A stretch of 5,048 bases of DNA, from assembly GCA_017458805.1 (NCBI GenBank), contig JAFTAC010000463.1:1-5048 (forward strand), read 5' to 3'. The stretch's first letter is position 1. Each line of letters opens with the position of its first letter. Source of the DNA: Victivallales bacterium (GTDB lineage Bacteria > Verrucomicrobiota > Lentisphaeria > Oligosphaerales > Oligosphaeraceae). Positions 1 through 5,048 of the stretch are shown here, piece after piece. A program made the position numbers and the translations under genes. The notes beneath the pieces were generated by a model. The model searched no databases and had not been told where the DNA came from. It saw nothing but the letters and a program-made list of their open reading frames with translations.

Positions 1-1157
1 ACAATTCCGCTGGCCTTGTCAGTTGTGATGGCGTATCGTTCCATAACCCATTCAATAGCCGACTTGCCGTTAAGCATATATTCGTATGCCTTCAACGGCA
101 CATTCTCTATCTGGATGTAATCGTTGAAGATGATGGTTCGCTTGTCGTCCTTGGAGATAAACCGCATCTTTTCCACATGGAAGTTTCCTAAGTTTTCACC
201 TCGAACAAGCACGTCCTGGCACATGGGATATGTCTCGTAGTTCAGATGAATATCAGCCAGTTTTCTGCCGATGGTTTGGAATGCCTTAAATGTCGAATAG
301 TCCTCTGGCAGTGGAATGTGCGGCAGGGATTTTTTCAAATCGGCTGAAAAACGCTGGCGATAGTCTGGGCTATGTAGCAATCCATAGACGTAATAGAAGA
401 TGTCTTCCTTTGTAATCTTCGGATTCAAATCCCTGCAACGTTTCAAGATAAAATCACTGATGCCATCTCGTTTGATGTATCCTTCCTGTCTGTCAAAAAG
501 ATCAAGTTGCCTATCATCTTGATTTTCATAATAGTACATTGGGAAACATTGGCTTTTGCCAATCAATTCCAAGTCTGGAATCGTGTCAGCTATTATGCAG
601 GAAAACTCTTTGGTTACTCCAATCCCAGAGCAGCAAATCACCAAATTGGAGCTTTGAGGTGTGGGAAAAATCCTTGGTAATTGGTAGGTTCTTTCCAGCA
701 CAGGTTTGTCGTAATAAAAAGCTTGTTTGCAGAATGGTCTATACATGGCTTCAGTAAGTTGTTCGGGGTGATATTCAATTGGAATCATCTTCTTTGCACG
801 CTCTTCCAGTGTGCCTGACCAACTTATCTTCGATGACGAATACATTATACTTCTATCTGATGAGGTTTTGAAGCGTTCTACATGCTCGTTATAAATGGCT
901 ATCATTGAGGAAATATTGGAATCAACTTTGGCTTTGGAGAAATTGTAAACCCAAGGATCACGATTAGTTTTCACGCCACAGGAATACCATGGCACAAAGA
1001 TAGTCTTGTCGCTCTTGCTTTCCTTGTCGCCAATTGGGATAAACGTTTCAAAAACTCCGTCTCGCTGATTCACCCAGTCATTATCCTGATTGGGCATGAT
1101 TAAGGATAATTCCATTGCAGGATTGCAAATGCTTCCAAGTTCCTTGAGGAGTTTTAG
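1..1157 (-). other. Domain: C-terminal target recognition domain (residues about 1191 onward), truncated at the window edge
   Basis: In LlaGI and LlaBIII the C-terminal third reads the DNA site and varies between enzymes, while the rest is nearly constant. Here the segment follows the methyltransferase and includes family-like patches such as YRPFCKQAFYYD (1329-1340), FYYVYGLLHSP (1444-1454) and NGKSAIEWVMERY (1553-1565). The middle carries no motif I can tie to a known specificity, so the recognition sequence cannot be predicted. GC is about 40% by hand count over 421-1200 and AAA, AAT and ATT codons are commoner than in the methyltransferase part. The frame remains open at position 1. Confidence 0.75.
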
Positions 1158-4100
1158 TTTGTCGGTCTGCGGTATGTAATCTCCAATATCGTGATAGAAG
1201 ATTGAAGCCTGACCTGTCTTGCCTGGATGCTTCACCAACAAGGTTATGGCTATTGGCGTGCGGCTTCCAAGACCAAAGACATTACCTCCTTCTTTTCGGC
1301 GCATTTCGCCAGAAGTTCGGCAGTTCCCCCTCAAATTGAAGACATAAATCGAAGAGAACTCGTCCGCGAGGCACTTGCGGAAACCAGAGGTCGCATTGCC
1401 ATCAATCCCTGCTCCGTTTGAAACAAAAGCGATGATGCCTCCATTGGTGTCAGTCAGGCGGTCAGATGCCCAACGGAATGCCTTGATGTAGGAATCGTAC
1501 AGCGAGTTCTTGTTGGTCGATGTGCTGTATTTCGCATACGTGTCCGCAATGCGCTTCTCCAACTTGGGGTAGGATTGGTTCTGCGCATTGTCGTTGGCGG
1601 ATTTCTGGCCGACTGAATAAGGAGGGTTGCCGATGATGATTTGAATTGGCTGCTTTCTCTGGGCACGGACACGCTTCGAGTTCTGCGTGAACATCTCGGA
1701 ATAGAGCGTGTTGGAGGCGTCGTTCTCGTCCTCGCCCATCTGGAAGGTGTCGGTCAGGCAGATGCCGCGGAATGCCTGATATTCGTCGCTGTTCTTCGCC
1801 AAATCGTGATAGACGTTCTCGATGTTGATGGAAGCGATGTAATAGGCCAGCAGAACGATTTCGTTGGCGTGGAGTTCGTAGAGGTACTTGCGCTCCAAGT
1901 CCTTCGGCTTGATTAGGCCGCTCAGGAGCAGTCTGGTCAGGAAGGTGCCTGTTCCCGTGAAGGGGTCGAGAATGTGGACGTTCTCATCGGTCAGATGGCG
2001 GTTGAACTCCTTTTGAAGCACATCTTCAACCGAGTGGATAATGAAATCAACCACTTCGACGGGAGTATAGACGATGCCCAGCTTCTGCACGGTCTTCGGG
2101 AAGGCGGAACTGAAGAACTTGTCGTAGAGTTCGACGATGACCTTCTGGCGGCCTTCCGCGTTGTTTATGCCGGCGACACGCTCAGCGATGGACTTGTAGA
2201 AACGAGCCATCACTTCTGCTTCAGTGGATGGGATTTCTTCATGCAGCAGGTCGATGATGCCCTGCATGGCCTGTGAAATCGGGTTGTTCTTGGTGAAGGA
2301 GTAGTTGCCGAACAGGGCATCGAAGACTGGCTGTGTGATGATGTGCTGCGCCAGCATCTCTATCGCCTCCTCCTTTGTGACCGATGGATTCAGGTCTTTT
2401 TGGAGGCCAGTCAAGAAATTGTCGAATGCTTGCTTGTGACTTTCGTTCTCGTCAAGCAGTTTGTGGATTCGCGCAATGTGTTGCTCTGCGATGTTGGCGA
2501 CATCCTTTGCCCAAAGTTCCCAATAGCGACGTGTGCCGACCTTCTTGACCATGCGGGCGAATATGACGTTCTGGAGGTTCTCGTATTTGAGATTCAATTC
2601 CTGCTGCACCAACTTCTGACGAACAGGGGCGATATCGACAATGATGTGCTCTTCCGTCTCGCCGTCTTTTCTGCCTATAAGGTGAGTGTGGTCTGGTATC
2701 ATCCCCTCTGTTGTGCGGCGGTTCAACTCTATCTTGTTGATTTCGGCATTGAAGCGGTCATCGTGGGCACGGAGAGCATTCAGCACCGTCCAGACCACTG
2801 CATAACTGTCGCTCTTGTCCAATGCATCCTCTGGACTCATGTTCTCTGGAATGATGACAGGGATGATGATGTAGCCATACTTCTTGCCTGGTGCTTTTCT
2901 CATCACACGACCGACAGACTGAACCACATCAACCTGTGAATTGCGTTTGGAGAGGAACATCACGGCATCCAGCGAGGGGACATCCACTCCTTCGGAAAGG
3001 CAACGGACATTGGTGAGGATACGGCAGGCATGTCCGCTTGTCGGCACTGATTTGAGCCAGTTCAGCTTCTCCTGACGCTGTGCGGCTCCCATAGTGCCGT
3101 CGATATGGTCTGCTTCAACAGCGACCAGTTGTCTGCGGGTTTCCGCGTCCAGTGTCTGATAGTAGGTGTCCTTCTGCTGATTAAAGACATTGCTGATGTG
3201 CTTGGATACGCTGATTTTCTGGCAGAAGGCGACAGCCGTATGCATCAATGACGGGTCGGATGCCTTGACCAGATCCTCGTCCAGAATCATTCGTTTGGAG
3301 AGGGCGTTTATGCAGCCAATGAGCTTGGCAATGTCGTCTGCCTGTATCTCGCCGTTTGAATCGGCGATGGCCTTTTGGAACTCCGCCGGAATCTCGCTTT
3401 CTGGCGTGGTGAGAACAAGCACTTTGTAGTCTGAAAGCAAATCCTTTTCGACTGCCTCTCCAAAACCGATGCGATAGACCTCTTCGCCGTAGATGGCAGG
3501 GTCGTCCATTGAGCAGAGATATGCCTCCGCTTCCTTTGCCTTCTCCTTCACATCGTCCTTGTATAGACGCGGTGTGGCAGTCATATACAGACGCTTCTTT
3601 GCGGGCAGGAACGCGTTGTCGTGAACCTTGGTGAAGGCGGTCTCGTCATAGCCGCCCTTTTCTGCATCCATTGATTTCAGGGCAACACCTGTAGTGCGAT
3701 GTGCTTCGTCGCAGATGATGAGGTCGAAGATGCAACTGTCAGGAGCGTTTTTATTCAAAGCCTTCTGCGCCTCTGCGATACGGTCAATAGATTGGTAGGT
3801 AGAGAATACCACCAGCATTCCAGAATCCTGCTGATGCTGACGTTGGTGGAATTGTCGGACGATTTCATTCACATTGGTCGTGGCAGGCAGGGCCAAATCC
3901 TCAATACGGAAAGAAGCATCGTCGTTCTGCGTCTTCTTCTGCGAAGCCTCCACATCCGAGCAGATGCAGACGGGGCGTATAGGCTTTGTGGCGAAGGTTG
4001 ACCACTCGATGAGTGTCTGGTTCAAGAGTGCGATGGAAGGCACAAGGAACAGGATAAGCCCTTGTCCATTGGTCTCGTTTTCAGCGATGCGGAGTGCAGT

Positions 4101-4727
4101 GAAAGTCTTTCCCGTGCCACATGCCATGATGAGACGGCCACGGTCATGGACGAGGAAATGCTCGTGAAACAGATTGACTGCCTTTTGCTGATGCTCCCGA
4201 AGAGAACGTTCCTTCAGAAGAGCGGCACCACCATGGACATCCTCCTCCAGTTTCTTCCAATCGACAGGCGAGGTCTCCAAATCGTAGAGACTGATTTTGC
4301 TGACTGGAATGGAGAGGTTCTGCAAGGCGTTTGACGCCTCGCTTGACCAGTGCTCTGTCGTGGAAATCCAAAGACGATGAGTGAAGCCGACCTGACGCAG
4401 TTCCTCGTCACGAAAACGTTTCTCCGATGTGGAAAGGAACGTATCCACATGTGCTTTCGTAATTTGGGTGTCCTGGTAGCACTTGCATTGAACAGCCCAG
4501 TAGTCGCCGTCCACCGTGCGGGCGACCAAATCAATGCCGACATCGTGGCCAGAGCCGAAATCCTTTCTGAACGGGAACTCCGACCACATCCAGACCTCCT
4601 TGATGACATTCTGATATTGTGGAGCCGTCAGCAACCACGCCTTCATAAGTCGTTCAAAGCGGGTACCCTTGTCCTGTTCTGAAAACGACTGTGTACGATA
4701 TTTGTCGAGAATGTCACGGAATGTCAT
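1..4727 (-). CDS. Type ISP restriction-modification enzyme (nuclease-helicase-methyltransferase-TRD in one chain), C-terminus cut by window edge
   Basis: Seen: one uninterrupted minus-strand frame of 1575 codons from ATG at 4727 to the left edge. Order of motifs: nuclease D66 and Q80-x-K82; helicase Walker A GTGK (204-207), DEAH (340-343), TATP (383-386) and QSVGRVMR (603-610); methyltransferase YTP (887-889), DPFTGTG (921-927) and NPPY (1034-1037); then a divergent C-terminal part. Family knowledge: this architecture is that of LlaGI and LlaBIII, proteins of roughly 1570-1600 residues that methylate adenine on one strand of an asymmetric site and cut unmodified DNA after ATP-driven translocation and head-to-head collision. 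Start: an in-frame TAA at 4731-4733 lies two codons upstream, and the N-terminus (MTFRDILDKYR, then KGTRFERLMKAWL) resembles family starts as I recall them. Inference: only some tens of residues are missing, and the enzyme acts in the cytoplasm in defence against phage and plasmids. No frameshift or internal stop was found. No partner gene is visible. Confidence 0.95.
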   Translation of the reverse strand, partial: MTFRDILDKYRTQSFSEQDKGTRFERLMKAWLLTAPQYQNVIKEVWMWSEFPFRKDFGSGHDVGIDLVARTVDGDYWAVQCKCYQDTQITKAHVDTFLSTSEKRFRDEELRQVGFTHRLWISTTEHWSSEASNALQNLSIPVSKISLYDLETSPVDWKKLEEDVHGGAALLKERSLREHQQKAVNLFHEHFLVHDRGRLIMACGTGKTFTALRIAENETNGQGLILFLVPSIALLNQTLIEWSTFATKPIRPVCICSDVEASQKKTQNDDASFRIEDLALPATTNVNEIVRQFHQRQHQQDSGMLVVFSTYQSIDRIAEAQKALNKNAPDSCIFDLIICDEAHRTTGVALKSMDAEKGGYDETAFTKVHDNAFLPAKKRLYMTATPRLYKDDVKEKAKEAEAYLCSMDDPAIYGEEVYRIGFGEAVEKDLLSDYKVLVLTTPESEIPAEFQKAIADSNGEIQADDIAKLIGCINALSKRMILDEDLVKASDPSLMHTAVAFCQKISVSKHISNVFNQQKDTYYQTLDAETRRQLVAVEADHIDGTMGAAQRQEKLNWLKSVPTSGHACRILTNVRCLSEGVDVPSLDAVMFLSKRNSQVDVVQSVGRVMRKAPGKKYGYIIIPVIIPENMSPEDALDKSDSYAVVWTVLNALRAHDDRFNAEINKIELNRRTTEGMIPDHTHLIGRKDGETEEHIIVDIAPVRQKLVQQELNLKYENLQNVIFARMVKKVGTRRYWELWAKDVANIAEQHIARIHKLLDENESHKQAFDNFLTGLQKDLNPSVTKEEAIEMLAQHIITQPVFDALFGNYSFTKNNPISQAMQGIIDLLHEEIPSTEAEVMARFYKSIAERVAGINNAEGRQKVIVELYDKFFSSAFPKTVQKLGIVYTPVEVVDFIIHSVEDVLQKEFNRHLTDENVHILDPFTGTGTFLTRLLLSGLIKPKDLERKYLYELHANEIVLLAYYIASINIENVYHDLAKNSDEYQAFRGICLTDTFQMGEDENDASNTLYSEMFTQNSKRVRAQRKQPIQIIIGNPPYSVGQKSANDNAQNQSYPKLEKRIADTYAKYSTSTNKNSLYDSYIKAFRWASDRLTDTNGGIIAFVSNGAGIDGNATSGFRKCLADEFSSIYVFNLRGNCRTSGEMRRKEGGNVFGLGSRTPIAITLLVKHPGKTGQASIFYHDIGDYIPQTDKLKLLKELGSICNPAMELSLIMPNQDNDWVNQRDGVFETFIPIGDKESKSDKTIFVPWYSCGVKTNRDPWVYNFSKAKVDSNISSMIAIYNEHVERFKTSSDRSIMYSSSKISWSGTLEERAKKMIPIEYHPEQLTEAMYRPFCKQAFYYDKPVLERTYQLPRIFPTPQSSNLVICCSGIGVTKEFSCIIADTIPDLELIGKSQCFPMYYYENQDDRQLDLFDRQEGYIKRDGISDFILKRCRDLNPKITKEDIFYYVYGLLHSPDYRQRFSADLKKSLPHIPLPEDYSTFKAFQTIGRKLADIHLNYETYPMCQDVLVRGENLGNFHVEKMRFISKDDKRTIIFNDYIQIENVPLKAYEYMLNGKSAIEWVMERYAITTDKASGI
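1158..2132 (-). other. Domain: gamma-class N6-adenine DNA methyltransferase (residues about 866-1190)
   Basis: Motif order is X-I-IV, the gamma-class arrangement. Motif X is represented by YTPVEVVDFII (887-897), the SAM-binding motif I by DPFTGTGTFL (921-930) and the catalytic motif IV by NPPY (1034-1037). The last of these marks N6-adenine rather than C5-cytosine methylation. A further stretch, RGNCRTSG then RRKEGGNVFG (1133-1152) with RTPIAITLLV (1156-1165), is typical of the end of the Type ISP methyltransferase. SAM and adenine pockets look complete. This part is the most GC-rich in the window, about 53% by hand count over 1441-2160. Confidence 0.9.
2133..2852 (-). other. Domain: helical coupler between motor and methyltransferase (residues about 626-865)
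   Basis: No catalytic motif is visible here. The segment is rich in charged, helix-forming stretches, for example VRQKLVQQELNLKYENL (702-718), AKDVANIAEQHIARIHKLL (740-758) and ARFYKSIAERVAG (841-853). In LlaBIII a mostly helical coupler links the ATPase to the methyltransferase and passes recognition status to the motor. I assign this role by position and predicted helicity only. Confidence 0.65.
2853..4232 (-). other. Domain: SF2 helicase-like DNA translocase (residues about 166-625)
   Basis: Two RecA-like lobes are visible. Lobe 1 has a Q-motif-like REHQQKAV (177-184), Walker A ACGTGKT (202-208), motif Ia LFLVPSIALLNQT (226-238), Walker B DEAH (340-343) and motif III MTATP (382-386). Lobe 2 has AVAFCQ (498-503), motif V from TNVRCLSEGVDVPSLDAV (572-589) and motif VI QSVGRVMRK (603-611) with the arginine finger candidates R607 and R610. 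In Type I, III and ISP enzymes this motor uses ATP to move along double-stranded DNA rather than to unwind it. I infer the same here. Domain limits are approximate. Confidence 0.9.
4233..4727 (-). other. Domain: Mrr-like PD-(D/E)XK nuclease (residues 1-165)
   Basis: This N-terminal part carries the endonuclease activity. The pattern GHDVGIDLVAR (60-70) followed by YWAVQCKCY (76-84) gives D66 and Q80-x-K82, the D-(E/Q)XK metal-binding triad of Mrr-type restriction nucleases. A helix containing the FERLMKAWL stretch (24-32) precedes it, as is usual in this fold. The acidic and lysine residues are all present, so cleavage competence is expected. The domain end is approximate and was placed before the helicase Q-motif region. 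Confidence 0.85.
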
Positions 4728-4738
4728 AAATTATCTTA

Positions 4739-4743
4739 TCCTT
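4739..4743 (-). promoter_or_regulatory. Weak ribosome binding site of the Type ISP gene
   Basis: AAGGA on the minus strand lies 11 bases before the ATG at 4727, slightly farther than the usual optimum. The stretch between it and the start is AT-rich (TAAGATAATTT), which would keep the start unstructured. The in-frame TAA inside this stretch rules out an earlier start. Confidence 0.45.
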
Positions 4744-4770
4744 AATGGTTTTGTTTGAGGATTTTTAATT

Positions 4771-4799
4771 ACTATACAGCGTTTTTTGGTGACAGGCAA
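4771..4799 (-). promoter_or_regulatory. Candidate sigma70-type promoter for the Type ISP gene
   Basis: On the minus strand TTGCCT (4799-4794) and TATAGT (4776-4771) are separated by 17 bases, the optimal spacing. Each hexamer is close to TTGACA and TATAAT. Initiation near 4764 would leave a leader of roughly 37 bases before the ATG. No Bacteroidetes-type TAnnTTTG box was found in the region. This is a sequence match only. Confidence 0.5.
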
Positions 4800-4842
4800 C
4801 GCAAGACACTGGAAAAAGCCATCATAAAACGTTTTTTCATGA
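4780..4842 (+). repeat. Direct repeat CGTTTTTTnnTGA, two copies 50 bp apart, possible operator
   Basis: The copies are at 4780-4792 and 4830-4842 and match at 11 of 13 positions, differing only at the two central bases. The first copy lies almost entirely in the spacer of the candidate promoter; the second is about 30 bases upstream of its -35 box. Fifty bases is about five helical turns, so both copies could face the same side of the DNA. In AT-rich sequence a chance match remains quite possible. Confidence 0.3.
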
Positions 4843-5048
4843 GAACAGAAGTGATTATCGCACTCACCAGTTTGTGAGGTTATATGTGCTATACTACACT
4901 TCATCTGTTTCGTGTCTGAAATAATATGAGCGTAAATGCCTTATGTGCAAGGACAAAAAGCTGATAATCAGTCTCTCATTGGAAAATCGGCAAAAGGTTT
5001 TACCCACCCTCTTATTCCAATTATGGTTCAAATTGATGCTTTAGTCCA

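Larger units (their letters stand above)
4728..5048. other. AT-rich intergenic region upstream of the Type ISP gene
   Basis: GC is about 37% by hand count over 4741-5040. All three minus frames entering from the right edge meet a stop within the first 30 bases, so no upstream gene in the same direction ends here except possibly one whose last few codons are at the edge. The plus strand holds only short frames without ribosome binding sites. No tRNA, insertion sequence end, CRISPR repeat or clear rho-independent terminator was seen. The region holds the candidate promoter, a perfect 10-bp palindrome AAAACGTTTT (4826-4835), and short inverted repeats at 4779-4802 (GCGTT/AACGC) and 4863-4878 (CTCAC/GTGAG). 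Confidence 0.7.

Noticed and set aside
539..757. Plus-strand open frame of 72 codons
   Set aside because: It is antisense to the TRD coding part, where the minus-strand frame is continuous. No motif or translation signal was seen.
1454..1672. Minus-strand open frame of 72 codons in another frame
   Set aside because: It overlaps the NPPY-coding part of the methyltransferase in a different frame. The serine/threonine/arginine-rich product is typical of an out-of-frame reading.
1227..2276. Plus-strand open frames of 64-100 codons (1227-1421, 1641-1916, 1974-2276)
   Set aside because: They are antisense to the methyltransferase. Their openness follows from the codon use of the real gene.
2343..2939. 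Plus-strand open frame of 198 codons, the longest closed one
   Set aside because: It lies wholly antisense to the coupler and the helicase end of the large gene, whose frame carries recognisable family motifs. Its own protein shows no domain and it has no convincing ribosome binding site.
4144..4609. Minus-strand open frames of 75 and 131 codons in other frames
   Set aside because: Both overlap the nuclease and early helicase coding region out of frame. The PD-(D/E)XK and Walker A motifs are found only in the long frame.
3190..4682. Plus-strand open frames of 79-110 codons opposite the helicase and nuclease, overlapping one another
   Set aside because: They are antisense to the DEAH, Walker A and nuclease coding parts and several overlap one another, which is typical of shadow frames.
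1..4727. Phase variation by simple repeats, or a frameshift splitting the gene
   Set aside because: The longest homopolymer noted is six bases (T at 330-335), and no tandem short repeat was seen. The frame counted from 4727 stays consistent to the left edge, leaving exactly two bases over.
4961..4971. CTGAT-A-ATCAG palindrome as a terminator
   Set aside because: The one-base centre cannot form an RNA hairpin loop, and no T-run follows. It may be a chance dyad.
4943..5044. Plus-strand frame of 33 codons in the upstream region
   Set aside because: It has no ribosome binding site and no recognisable product, and its length is what chance gives in AT-rich sequence.

Overview
The window is dominated by one very large gene on the minus strand. 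It starts at 4727 and reads without interruption off the left edge, giving 1575 complete codons and no stop in the window. Domain order and motifs identify it as a single-polypeptide Type ISP restriction-modification enzyme of the LlaGI/LlaBIII kind: Mrr-like PD-(D/E)XK nuclease, SF2 helicase-like translocase, helical coupler, gamma-class N6-adenine DNA methyltransferase and a C-terminal target recognition domain (TRD). All the catalytic motifs I looked for are intact. Only the extreme C-terminus lies outside the window.

Region by region: positions 1 to about 1157 encode the TRD, about 1158-2132 the methyltransferase, about 2133-2852 the coupler, about 2853-4232 the helicase motor and about 4233-4727 the nuclease. 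Positions 4728-5048 are AT-rich and hold no convincing gene. They carry a good candidate sigma70-type promoter, a weak ribosome binding site and a few short repeats that could be operators. The many open frames on the plus strand, and the small ones in other minus frames, are shadows of the large gene.

The five parts are expected to work as one machine. The TRD and methyltransferase find an asymmetric site and methylate an adenine in it. If the site is unmodified, the motor translocates along DNA, and collision of converging enzymes lets the N-terminal nuclease cut. No separate methylase, specificity subunit or controller gene is visible, which fits a self-contained enzyme.

The organism cannot be named from this window. 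It is a bacterium of moderate GC: by hand count the methyltransferase part is about 53% GC, the central TRD about 40% and the upstream region about 37%. The GC and codon shift at the methyltransferase/TRD junction suggests specificity exchange. The family is known, so I see no evidence for a wholly undescribed system. The novelty is most likely in the TRD and its recognition sequence.
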